Source of the DNA: Xylanimonas allomyrinae
Lineage (GTDB): Bacteria; Actinomycetota; Actinomycetes; Actinomycetales; Cellulomonadaceae
Assembly: GCF_004135345.1 (NCBI RefSeq)
Contig: NZ_CP035495.1
Location: 3,100,001-3,164,000, forward strand
Reading direction: 5' to 3'
Length of the DNA: 64,000 nucleotides
The notes under the pieces are model-generated. The model saw nothing but the letters and a program-made list of their open reading frames with translations, had not been told where the DNA came from and did no database searches. Below, piece after piece: positions 1-8,073 of this stretch (the stretch's first letter is position 1; each line of letters begins with the position of its first letter). Made by a program: the position numbers and the translations under genes.

Positions 1-311
1 AGCACGTCGGGGATGGCCCCGCGCATGACGACGACGTCGCGGGTCGCGCCGCCCGGCTGGGCGAGGTCGCGGACGCGCACGAGCGAGTAGCGGCGGGTGC
101 GCGTCGCGGGGTCGACGTCGCCCGGGTCGACGACGGGGACCGGGATCTCGTGGTGGTCGGCGACGAGCGCGGCGGCCGCGGCACCCACCACCGGGTCGGT
201 GGCGTCCGCCGGGCCGGCGGCGGCGAGCGCCAGCAGGCGGCCGTGGCTCAGGCCGCCCGAGCTGTGGATCTCGCCGACGTGCAGGCCGGCCGGCGGGGCC
301 GGGGCGCTCAC
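1..311 (-). CDS. Partial protein resembling a P-type ATPase nucleotide-binding domain, coupled to the hydrogenase
   Basis: The first 103 codons are visible and the gene runs off the left edge. It starts at a GTG whose last two bases overlap the TGA of the hydrogenase large subunit (GTGA overlap), so the two are probably translationally coupled. I do not recognise a hydrogenase accessory protein. The spacing of an Ala/Leu-rich helix (LLALAAAG), then DPVVGAAAAALVAD, then DPATRTRRYSLV and VVMRGAIPDV resembles the N-domain of P-type ATPases, where a similar D-P/A-rich helix and a KGAP-like motif occur. The DKTGT phosphorylation motif and membrane segments are absent from the visible part. It has no HyaD-type protease motif. 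Function is unassigned; the ATPase-like resemblance is inference. Confidence 0.5.
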   Translation of the reverse strand, partial: MSAPAPPAGLHVGEIHSSGGLSHGRLLALAAAGPADATDPVVGAAAAALVADHHEIPVPVVDPGDVDPATRTRRYSLVRVRDLAQPGGATRDVVVMRGAIPDV

Positions 312-2050
312 GACGTCACGACCTGGAGCTCGGCGCCCTCCACGTCCAGGACGTGCACGGCGCACGACATGCACGGGTCGAAGGAGTGGATGGTGCGCAG
401 CGGCTCGAGGGGCTGCGCGGCGTCGTGCAGCGGGTGGGAGCCGGCGCCGGCCAGCGACTCCTCGTAGGGGCCCTGCTGGCCGTCGGCGTCGCGCCCGCCC
501 GCGAGCCACGTCGTGGGCACCACGGCCTGGTAGCGCGCGACCTTGCCGTCCTCGACGGTCACCCAGTGGCTGAGGTTGCCGCGCGCCACCTCGACGAACG
601 AGAACCCCTCGCCCTTGTCGGGCCACGTCGACGGGTCCCAGCGGGAGTTGTCGAAGACGTCGATGTCGCCCTTCTTGAGGTTGTCGACCAGCTGCGGGAA
701 CGTCACCTCGGCCAGGGCCTCGGCGGAGATCATCGCCTCGACGGCGCGGGCCAGGGTGCGGCCCGCGGTCGAGTTGAGCTGGTCGACGGTGATGCCGAGC
801 TTGCCGGCGGCGTCGTCGACCAGCTCGCAGGTGCGCTGGTGGCCCTGCGCGTAGGCGAGCAGGATGCGTGCGACAGGACCCACCTGGACGGGCTTGCCGT
901 CGTAGCGCGGGGCCTTGCACCACGTGTACTTGTCGGCGTCGGCCAGCCACTCGAACGGGGGCTTGGGGCCCGTGTATTGCGGGGTCGTCTCGCCCTGGGC
1001 GGGTGCGAGGCCGGCGTCGTCGCCGTCCTGGTAGGTGTACCACGCCGATGCGATGTACTCGGCGATCTTCGTCGGGTCGAACGGGTGGACGGTGGACAGG
1101 TCGCCGTCGAGCAGCACGCCGGGCTTGACCTCGGTGTGGGCCGACGTCGTGCGCGACGCGCCCGGGTCGCCGCCGAACGTCGCGCCCGCCAGCCCGACCG
1201 CGAGGTAGTTCGGCTGGGCCGCGCCGATGTCGAAGTAGTCCTTGTACACGCCCATGATCGCGAGCGCGTCGGGCAGGTAGCACGACGCGACGAAGTCGCG
1301 CGTCTCGGCCACCCAGTCGGCGATCTGGTCGAGCTGGACCTGGTTGATGGACTCGGACCGGTCGAGGTCGATCGTGCACGCCATCCCGCCCACGAGGAAG
1401 TTCGGGTGCGGGTTCTTGCCGCCGAACACGGTGCCGATGCGGATCATCGACCGCTGGAACTCCAGCGCGTCCAGGTAGTGGGCGACCGCCATGAGGTTGG
1501 CCTCGGCCGGCAGCCGGTAGTCGGGGTGGTCCCAGTACCCGCCGGTGAAGATCGAGAGCTGCCCGGAGTCGAGGATCTGCTGCACGGTGTCGCGCACCGC
1601 CGTCATGCGCTCGATCGTGTTGCCCTTCCAGGTCGAGCCGATGGAGCGCGCGAACTCGACCGCCTTGGCGGGGTCCGCCGTCGCGGCCGACGGCACGTTG
1701 ACCCAGTCCAGGGCGTGCAGGTGGTAGAAGTGGATGACGTGGTCCTGGACCTCCTGCGAGGCCAGCACGATGTCGCGGATCAGGCGGGCCTGCCGCGGCG
1801 GGTTGGCGCCGATCGCGTTCTCCACGGCCACCACCGAGGCGATGGCGTGGACCGAGGTGCACACGCCGCAGATGCGCTGCACGAACGCCCAGGCGTCACG
1901 CGGGTCGCGGTCCTGGACGATCGTCTCGATGCCGCGGAACTGGGTGGTCTCGCTCCACGCCTTGCGGATCGCACCGCCCTCGGTCTCGAGCTCGATGCGC
2001 AGGTGACCCTCGATGCGGGTGAGGGGGTCGATGACGACTCGGGTCGACAT
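308..2050 (-). CDS. [NiFe] hydrogenase large subunit, group 1
   Basis: This is the catalytic subunit of an uptake [NiFe] hydrogenase (580 aa), which oxidises H2 at the NiFe(CN)2CO site. The N-terminal L1 signature RGIE...RICGVCTSVH (about residues 39-67) and the C-terminal L2 signature DPCMSCAVH supply the four cysteines that hold the metals. After the L2 histidine comes a tail VLDVEGAELQVVTS, the usual length of the peptide removed by a maturation protease. No such protease is visible in the window. The gene lies 3 bases downstream of the small-subunit gene and overlaps the following gene by 4 bases. The AVHVLD form of L2 is typical of group 1 membrane-bound or exported enzymes. The length is normal and no key residue is missing. 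Confidence 0.95.
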   Translation of the reverse strand: MSTRVVIDPLTRIEGHLRIELETEGGAIRKAWSETTQFRGIETIVQDRDPRDAWAFVQRICGVCTSVHAIASVVAVENAIGANPPRQARLIRDIVLASQEVQDHVIHFYHLHALDWVNVPSAATADPAKAVEFARSIGSTWKGNTIERMTAVRDTVQQILDSGQLSIFTGGYWDHPDYRLPAEANLMAVAHYLDALEFQRSMIRIGTVFGGKNPHPNFLVGGMACTIDLDRSESINQVQLDQIADWVAETRDFVASCYLPDALAIMGVYKDYFDIGAAQPNYLAVGLAGATFGGDPGASRTTSAHTEVKPGVLLDGDLSTVHPFDPTKIAEYIASAWYTYQDGDDAGLAPAQGETTPQYTGPKPPFEWLADADKYTWCKAPRYDGKPVQVGPVARILLAYAQGHQRTCELVDDAAGKLGITVDQLNSTAGRTLARAVEAMISAEALAEVTFPQLVDNLKKGDIDVFDNSRWDPSTWPDKGEGFSFVEVARGNLSHWVTVEDGKVARYQAVVPTTWLAGGRDADGQQGPYEESLAGAGSHPLHDAAQPLEPLRTIHSFDPCMSCAVHVLDVEGAELQVVTS

Positions 2051-2053
2051 GGA

Positions 2054-3328
2054 TCAGCCTTCCTGGGAGGGGCCGGCCGCAGGGCGGCGGTCTGCGGGTG
2101 CGTCGGCCGGTGCGTCGGCCGGGCGCACGGACGGGTCCGGGAGCCAGACCTTCTCGCCCAGCGCTTCGAGCGGCTCGCCTGCGGTCCGCTTGCGGGCGAG
2201 CGACCGGCGCAGCGCCGTCAGGCCGGCGTGGATGCCTACACCGGCGGCGGTCGCGCCGACCAGACCCCAGCCGACCTTCTCGGCGGTGGCCTCGACGCCC
2301 AGCCCGGGCACGTTCGGCAGCGTCTGGTAGAACGGCGTGAACCGGTCGAAGAAGTGCTTCTCGGTGCACCCGATGCACGGGTGACCAGCACCGATCGGCC
2401 AGCTCGTGTGCAGGTTCCACTGGATGACGGGGCAGGCGGAGAACGTGCTCGGCCCCTTGCACCCGACGTCGTACAGGCACCAGCCCATGCGCGCGCCCTC
2501 GTCGTCGAACGTGCGCACGAACTGGCCCGCGTCGTAGTGGGGGCGGCGCGGGCACGAGTCGTGGATGCGCTGGTCGTAGGCGAACGTGGGCCGGCCCTCG
2601 CCGTCCACGGCCGGCAGTTCGCCCTGGGTCAGGACGTAGGCGACGGCTGCCGTGATGACCTCCCCGATGGGCGGGCAGCCGCTGATGTTGACCACGGGCT
2701 TGTCCGTGATGATCTCGTCGACGCCGACGGCGCCCGTCGGGTTGGGCTTGGACGCCTGCACCGACCCCCAGACGGCGCACGCGCCGACGGCGAGGATCGC
2801 CGAGGCGTGCTCGGCCGACTCGCGCAGCACCTGCTCGGCCGACTTGCCGCCGATGGTGCAGTAGGCGCCGTTCGCTCCGCGCGGGATCGAACCGTTGACG
2901 ACGAGGATGTGGTCGGACTTGTTGGTCTCGTCCAGCGCCTTGTTGGCGGCGTCGCCCGCGGCCGCCATGACGAGCTCGTTGTAGTTGACCGACAGGAGGC
3001 TGAGCACGGCCTCCTCGATCGTGGTGCCGCCCGAGCGGAGCGTCGACTCCATGCAGCCGGTGCACTCCTGGAGCTGGAGCCACACCACGTTGGGCTTGGT
3101 GACGGCCGAGAGCTTGTCCGCGATCAGCTCGGCGGTGAGCGGCTCGGCCGACGCGGGGCGGGCGAGAGCGGTGTCGCCCATGGCGAAGATCCCGGCGAGC
3201 ACGCCGCAGAACGCGAGGAAGTCTCGGCGGCTGACGCCGGACTGCTCGAGGTTCTCCCCGAGCGTCGGCGCACGCCAGCGGCCGACGTCGATGGGCGCTG
3301 GTCCTGGGGGCGTCAGTGATGACGTCAT
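2054..3328 (-). CDS. [NiFe] hydrogenase small subunit, Tat-exported
   Basis: This is the electron-transfer subunit (424 aa) that wires the large subunit to external acceptors through three Fe-S clusters. A Tat signal SRRDFLAFCG begins near residue 33 and is followed by a hydrophobic stretch. Cluster ligands are visible in order: ECTGC (proximal), GACAVWG, SGCPP, HDSC with CLYDVGC (distal, one His ligand), then CPVIQWN and PCIGC (medial). A hydrophobic segment near residues 355-375 (GATAAGVGIHAGLTAL) probably anchors the complex to the membrane. The Tat signal means the folded heterodimer is exported with the large subunit in tow. No cytochrome b partner lies in the visible region. The ATG at 3328 precedes the twin-arginine motif by a plausible n-region. 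Confidence 0.95.
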   Translation of the reverse strand: MTSSLTPPGPAPIDVGRWRAPTLGENLEQSGVSRRDFLAFCGVLAGIFAMGDTALARPASAEPLTAELIADKLSAVTKPNVVWLQLQECTGCMESTLRSGGTTIEEAVLSLLSVNYNELVMAAAGDAANKALDETNKSDHILVVNGSIPRGANGAYCTIGGKSAEQVLRESAEHASAILAVGACAVWGSVQASKPNPTGAVGVDEIITDKPVVNISGCPPIGEVITAAVAYVLTQGELPAVDGEGRPTFAYDQRIHDSCPRRPHYDAGQFVRTFDDEGARMGWCLYDVGCKGPSTFSACPVIQWNLHTSWPIGAGHPCIGCTEKHFFDRFTPFYQTLPNVPGLGVEATAEKVGWGLVGATAAGVGIHAGLTALRRSLARKRTAGEPLEALGEKVWLPDPSVRPADAPADAPADRRPAAGPSQEG

Positions 3329-3446
3329 TGTCAGACCCCTTCGTGACGAAGCAGTGGTGACGGCAATCTAGGAAGCCGGGCCGGGCGAGATGTCATGACG
3401 TCGTGCCACGTTCCTTCGGCGTCGCGGATTGGGCGGACGGGCGCCG

Positions 3447-4319
3447 TCACGACCCCGCGACCTCGAAAACCGCGCGGCCGTTGAGCGCCTGCACGGGCCG
3501 CTCGTTGTCGGGGTACAGCGCGGCGAACGCGTCGAGCTGGCCCTGCGAGATGGTCTGCGGGGTCAGGTACACGTCCCACACCACGCCCTCGGTGCACGGC
3601 GGCGTCGTGAGCGAGCCGGTGTAGCGGGCCACGGTGGCGGTCGAGGGGATCACGGCGCTCAGGTCGATCGGTGTCGTGAGCGCCGTCGCGCCGTCCTCGT
3701 CGGTGACCGTCGAGGGCAGGTTGGCGAACAGCTCGCCGAGCGCGCCGTTCTGCGCGCCGACGTCGAGCAGCACGCCGAGCACCGCGGTCGCCCCGGCGTC
3801 CGACTTGCCGACGACGTGCATCTCCATCGCGGACCCGGCGCCGTCGAGCGTGTGCTCGCTGCCGTGGTGGAAGTGGAACTGCGCCACCTGGTAGGTCACG
3901 CCGTCCACGGTGAAGGCGTTCCCGGGTTCCTCGGGCACGGCCTCGACCGTGTGCCCGTTGTTGAACACCGCGTACGGCACCGCCGTCATGGCGAGGGACA
4001 CCGGCGTCTCGGTCGCCGACGTCGTCATGGTCGCCTCGTCGAGGTCGATGGGCGACTGGGAGCCGGTGGCGCCCGCGGCGCAGGACGCGGCGACGTCGCC
4101 CCAGGTCTGCGGGCCGGTGGCGCCGTCGTACGACCACTCCTCTGCGCTCGCGGCGGGGCTCGCGGTGGGGCTCGCGGTGGGGCTGGGGCTCGCGGCGGGC
4201 GCGGTGCCGGCGGCGTCGGTGGCGTCGTCCTGCGAGCTGCACGCCGTGGCGAGCCCGAGCGCCAGGAGGGCGGACAGCGGCAGGGCCAGGCGTGCTGCGC
4301 GGGATGCGGGACAGGGCAT
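3447..4319 (-). CDS. Alpha-class carbonic anhydrase, predicted lipoprotein
   Basis: The protein (290 aa) should interconvert CO2 and bicarbonate outside the membrane. The lipobox LATAC follows a hydrophobic signal and leads into a low-complexity Ala/Ser/Pro/Thr linker. The catalytic domain begins with WSYDGATGPQTWG and SQSPIDL. The zinc ligands are visible as FHFHHGSEHTLDG and EMHVV, the classical three-histidine arrangement of the alpha class. I place the start at the ATG at 4319, which has a GAGGAG ribosome site 7 bases upstream; a longer frame to 4355 has none. It sits between the hydrogenase structural genes and the divergent hyp operon. That location may be coincidental or may reflect a gas-metabolism neighbourhood. 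Confidence 0.93.
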   Translation of the reverse strand: MPCPASRAARLALPLSALLALGLATACSSQDDATDAAGTAPAASPSPTASPTASPAASAEEWSYDGATGPQTWGDVAASCAAGATGSQSPIDLDEATMTTSATETPVSLAMTAVPYAVFNNGHTVEAVPEEPGNAFTVDGVTYQVAQFHFHHGSEHTLDGAGSAMEMHVVGKSDAGATAVLGVLLDVGAQNGALGELFANLPSTVTDEDGATALTTPIDLSAVIPSTATVARYTGSLTTPPCTEGVVWDVYLTPQTISQGQLDAFAALYPDNERPVQALNGRAVFEVAGS

Positions 4320-4574
4320 GGGGGTCTCCTCGGTGATAGTTGCTGAACGCAACAAAGCGCGGAGACCCTACGGCGCCGCCCGCGACCCCTTGCGCGCCTG
4401 ACGCGACGTGCGCGGCCATGGCGCGCACAGGCGCCTCGCGGCTCGTTTGCTGACGCCTCGAGCGGCCTCTGTTCGCTCGACGTGCCGGTCGCCGATCCAG
4501 GTGCGTCGTCGCCGGGGACGCCCGCGCCAGGCGGGCGACGATGGGCCGGACCACGCAGGACTGGAGGAACGCAG

Positions 4575-4847
4575 ATGTGCCTCGGGATCCCCGGCAAGAT
4601 CGTGCGGCTCTGGGACGACCAGGGCACGCGCATGGCCGACGTCGACTTCGGCGGAGCGGTCAAGGACGTGTGCCTGGCGTACCTCCCGGAGGCCGGGCTC
4701 GGCCACTACACCATCGTGCACGCCGGGTTCGGCCTGACCCTGCTCGACGAGGAGTCGGCGGTCGAGACGCTGGCGATGTTCCGCGAGCTGGGGATGCTGG
4801 AGGACGAGCTCGGCATCCCGTCCGCCTCGGGGGCGGTACCGGCGTGA
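4575..4847 (+). CDS. hypC: Hydrogenase maturation chaperone HypC
   Basis: HypC (90 aa) shuttles the Fe(CN)2CO unit built on HypD to the immature hydrogenase large subunit. The diagnostic N-terminus [10 protein letters not shown], whose Cys2 binds iron, is exact. The start is the ATG at 4575 with GGAGG 7 bases upstream; upstream in-frame codons would bury Cys2. The stop overlaps the GTG of hypD. This begins a + strand operon hypC-hypD-hypE-nickel permease, divergent from the carbonic anhydrase and hydrogenase genes. hypA, hypB and hypF are not in the window. Confidence 0.95.
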   Translation: MCLGIPGKIVRLWDDQGTRMADVDFGGAVKDVCLAYLPEAGLGHYTIVHAGFGLTLLDEESAVETLAMFRELGMLEDELGIPSASGAVPA

Positions 4848-5947
4848 AGTACCTCGACGAGTTCGCCGACCCGGTGCTCGCCGGCCGCCTCATCGAGCAG
4901 ATCAAGGCCAGGGCCACGCGGCAGTGGACCCTCATGGAGGTGTGCGGCGGCCAGACGCACTCGATCATCCGCAACGGCATCGACATCCTGCTGCGCGGCG
5001 CCGTCGAGTTCATCCACGGCCCGGGCTGCCCGGTGTGCGTGACCCCGCTGGAGATGATCGACCGGTCCCTGGAGATCGCGGCACGTCCCGAGGTCATCTT
5101 CTGTTCCTTCGGCGACATGCTGCGCGTGCCCGGCTCCGGCCGGGACCTGTTCCAGGTCAAGGCCGCCGGAGGCGACGTCCGCGTCGTCTACTCGCCGCTC
5201 GACGCCGTGCGGATCGCGGCGGAGAACCCCGGCCGCGAGGTCGTGTTCTTCGGCGTCGGGTTCGAGACGACGGCGCCCGCCAACGCCATGGCCGTCGTGG
5301 CCGCGCGGCAGCGCGGGCTGCGCAACTTCTCGATGCTGGTCTCGCACGTGCGCGTCCCCCCGGCGATCACCGCGGTCATGGAGTCCCCGCGGTGTCGCGT
5401 CGAGGGCTTCCTCGCCGCCGGGCACGTGTGCACCGTCATGGGGACCGACGAGTACGGGCCCCTCGTCGAGCGGTTCGGCGTGCCGATCGTCGTGACCGGC
5501 TTCGAGCCGCTCGACCTGCTCGAAGGCGTGCGCCAGACGGTCGAGCTGCTGGAGGCCGGCACGCCCGCCCTGCGCAACGCCTACCCCCGCGCCGTCAGCG
5601 CCGCGGGGAACCCGGCGGCGCAGCACGTGCTCGCCGACGTCTTCGAGGTCTGCGACCGCAAGTGGCGAGGAATCGGAGACATCCCCGCCTCGGGCTGGCG
5701 GCTCGCGGACGCCTGGGCCGACCTCGACGCGAGCCGCCGGTTCGCCGTCGACGACCTCGTGGTCGAGGAGTCGCCCGACTGCCGTGCCGGCGACGTGCTC
5801 CAGGGGCACCTCAAACCGTCGCAGTGCCCCGCCTTCGGCACCCTGTGCACGCCACGCACGCCGCTCGGCGCCACCATGGTGTCCTCCGAGGGTGCGTGCG
5901 CCGCCTACTACGCCTTCCGTCGCCTGGAGGTGCCGGCCAGTGCCTGA
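4844..5947 (+). CDS. hypD: Hydrogenase maturation factor HypD
   Basis: HypD (367 aa) is the Fe-S scaffold on which the Fe(CN)2CO group is assembled with HypC and HypE. Conserved motifs are present in order: [44 protein letters not shown], and the C-terminal cysteine cluster C-RAGDVLQG...[10 protein letters not shown] with [10 protein letters not shown], which holds the [4Fe-4S] cluster. The GTG start at 4844 forms a 4-base overlap with the hypC stop, and its end overlaps the hypE start by 8 bases, so the three should be translated together. Length and motifs match the family. Confidence 0.96.
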   Translation: MKYLDEFADPVLAGRLIEQIKARATRQWTLMEVCGGQTHSIIRNGIDILLRGAVEFIHGPGCPVCVTPLEMIDRSLEIAARPEVIFCSFGDMLRVPGSGRDLFQVKAAGGDVRVVYSPLDAVRIAAENPGREVVFFGVGFETTAPANAMAVVAARQRGLRNFSMLVSHVRVPPAITAVMESPRCRVEGFLAAGHVCTVMGTDEYGPLVERFGVPIVVTGFEPLDLLEGVRQTVELLEAGTPALRNAYPRAVSAAGNPAAQHVLADVFEVCDRKWRGIGDIPASGWRLADAWADLDASRRFAVDDLVVEESPDCRAGDVLQGHLKPSQCPAFGTLCTPRTPLGATMVSSEGACAAYYAFRRLEVPASA

Positions 5948-7012
5948 GATCGCGCCCCCCGACGAGTGGAGCTGCCCGCTGCCCGTGCCCGCGGGCGAAC
6001 GTGTCGTCCTCGGGCACGGCGGCGGCGGCGTCCTGTCGGCCGAGCTCATCGAGCAGGTCCTGCTGCCCGCGTTCGGCGGCACGCCCGCAGGCGGCCTGCG
6101 CGACTCGGTGCTGCTGGACGTCCCGCCCGAGCTGGCCGACGGCGGCCGGCTCGCGTTCTCGACCGACTCCTACGTGGTGGCACCGCTGTTCTTCCCCGGG
6201 GGGTCGATCGGGGACCTGGCGGTCCACGGCACGATCAACGACCTCGCGATGTCCGGTGCACGCCCGCTCATGCTCTCGTGCGGGCTCATCCTGGAAGAGG
6301 GGCTCGAGGTGAGCACGCTCGCCCGCGTCGCGCACGCGATGGGCCAGGCCGCGCGCGCCGCCGGAGTGCCGATCGGCACCGGTGACACCAAGGTCGTCGG
6401 CCAGGGCCACGCGGACGGCCTGTACATCAACACCGCAGGCATCGGCGTGGTGCCGCCCGGCGTCGGCATCGGCCCCTCGCGAGCCCGCCCGGGCGACGTC
6501 GTCATCGTCTCCGGACCGATCGGCGAGCACGGCGTGGCGATCCTCTCCCAGCGCGAAGGGCTGGAGTTCGGCACCACCCTGCGCACCGACTCCGCCCCCT
6601 GCACCGGATGGTCGCGGGCCTGCTCGCGGCGGGCGTCGACGTGCACGTGCTGCGCGACCCCACCCGCGGCGGCATCGCCGCGTCACTGACCGAGATCGCC
6701 GCCGACTCGAACGCCGGCATCCTCATCGAGGAGGGGGCCGTCCCCGTGCCCGAGGCGGTCACCGCCGCGTGCGCGTTCCTGGGGCTCGACCCGCTGCACG
6801 TCGCCAACGAGGGCAAGCTGGTCGCCGTCGTGCCCGCCGCCGACGCCGACACCGCCCTCGCCGCGATCGCAGCCGATCCCGCGGGCCAGGGCGCGGCCGT
6901 CATCGGGACGGTCACCGCCGCCCACCCGGGCGTGCTCGTGGGACGCACCAGGCTCGGGGCGCAACGGGTCATCGACCGCCCGCTGGGCGAGCAGCTCCCG
7001 CGCATCTGCTGA
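5940..7012 (+). pseudogene. hypE: Hydrogenase maturation factor HypE, frameshifted
   Basis: HypE dehydrates a C-terminal thiocarboxamide to thiocyanate, the source of the CN ligands of the NiFe site. The first part from the GTG at 5940 reads LGHGGGGVLSAELIEQVLLPAFGG through GEHGVAILSQREGLEF. The frame then breaks near 6595-6605. The + strand continuation from about 6608 (MVAGLLAAGVDVHVLRDPTRGGIAASLTEIA) runs in the neighbouring frame to the family-typical C-terminus PRIC, whose terminal Cys carries the ligand. Adding one C to the run of five C at 6595-6599 would restore SAPLHRMVAGLL. Everything else is intact, so this is a very recent mutation, a sequencing error in a homopolymer, or recoding. 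As written, HypE is truncated. Confidence 0.9.
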
Positions 7013-7049
7013 CGTTCCCCTGACGTGCGACCGAGATGAAGGAGTCTCC

Positions 7050-8060
7050 ATGAGCACAACTGCCGTCGGCCCGGTGCCCGGGGCGGGTGCGCCGCCGTCG
7101 TCGGCGCCGGGTGTGCGCGCCGCCGTGCTGGGCGTCACCGCCGTCCACGCGGCGGCACTGGCGGCCCTCGTCGCGGCCCTCGTCGCGGGGCACCCGGGTG
7201 CGCTCGCGCTCGCCGGCACGGCCTACCTGCTCGGCCTGCGGCACGCGCTGGACGCCGACCACATCGCCGTCATCGACTCCTCGACGCGGCACCTGACCAC
7301 GCTGGGCGCCCCCGCGCGGACCACGGGCCTGTGGTTCTCGCTCGGGCACTCCGCCGTCGTCGTCGTCGCGACGGCGGCGGGCTGGGCCGGGCTGCGATGG
7401 GTCGCCGCGGGGACCGCCGAGGGCGTGGTGGACACGCTGTCGCGGGTCGGCACGGTCACGGCCGCCGTGGTGCTGTCGGTCCTCGCCGTGGTCAACGGGC
7501 GGACCTGGTGGCGGCAGTACCGCCGCGCCGAGCCCGTGAGCGGCGGCGCCACCGGACTGCTGACCCCCGTCCTGCGCCGCCTGACGGCGCGCACCTCGAG
7601 CGCCAGCGGCCTGTTCCCCGTGGGCCTGCTCATGGGCCTCGGCCTCGACACCGCGACGTCGGTGACGCTGCTCGTGCTGTCGGCCGGCGCCGACGCCCCC
7701 GTGTGGACGGCCGCCGCGACGCCGCTGGCGTTCGCGGCGGGGATGTCGCTGCTCGACACCTCCGACGGCGTGCTCATGTCGCAGGCGTACGGCTTCGCCG
7801 CACTGGGCTCCCAGGCGGCGCGGCGGAGGTACAACCTGACCGTGACGGGCGTGTGCGTCGTGGCGGCGTCGGTGATCGGCATGCTCGTGTGGGCCGGGCT
7901 GGCCGCCAGCACGTGGCCGGGCGCGGTGCCGCTGCTCGACCGCGTCGGCGGGATCGACACCCGGGCCGTGGGGGTCGCGCTCGTCGTCGTCCTCGGCGTC
8001 GCCTGGGGCGTCTCGCGGGTCCGGCCGGCGTCCGCCCGCCGGCGGCCCGACGCCGGGTGA
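7050..8060 (+). CDS. Nickel/cobalt permease, NiCoT (HoxN/NixA) family
   Basis: This membrane protein (336 aa, about eight hydrophobic segments) should import Ni2+ for the hydrogenase active site. The family signature RHALDADHIAVID is present near residue 63, followed by FSLGHSAVV and the third motif GLDTATSVTLL. It lies 37 bases after hypE in the same direction, and the context makes nickel much more likely than cobalt. The ATG at 7050 is preceded by GAAGGAG. The last 20 residues are Arg/Pro-rich and probably cytoplasmic. Confidence 0.93.
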   Translation: MSTTAVGPVPGAGAPPSSAPGVRAAVLGVTAVHAAALAALVAALVAGHPGALALAGTAYLLGLRHALDADHIAVIDSSTRHLTTLGAPARTTGLWFSLGHSAVVVVATAAGWAGLRWVAAGTAEGVVDTLSRVGTVTAAVVLSVLAVVNGRTWWRQYRRAEPVSGGATGLLTPVLRRLTARTSSASGLFPVGLLMGLGLDTATSVTLLVLSAGADAPVWTAAATPLAFAAGMSLLDTSDGVLMSQAYGFAALGSQAARRRYNLTVTGVCVVAASVIGMLVWAGLAASTWPGAVPLLDRVGGIDTRAVGVALVVVLGVAWGVSRVRPASARRRPDAG

Positions 8061-8073
8061 GGCCCCACCGGTC

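Noticed and set aside
353-3319. A 988-codon open frame on the + strand over the hydrogenase genes
   Set aside because: It is the antisense frame of two genuine minus-strand genes with full motif support. Its composition (Arg, Gly, Val, Asp) is the usual GC-rich shadow.
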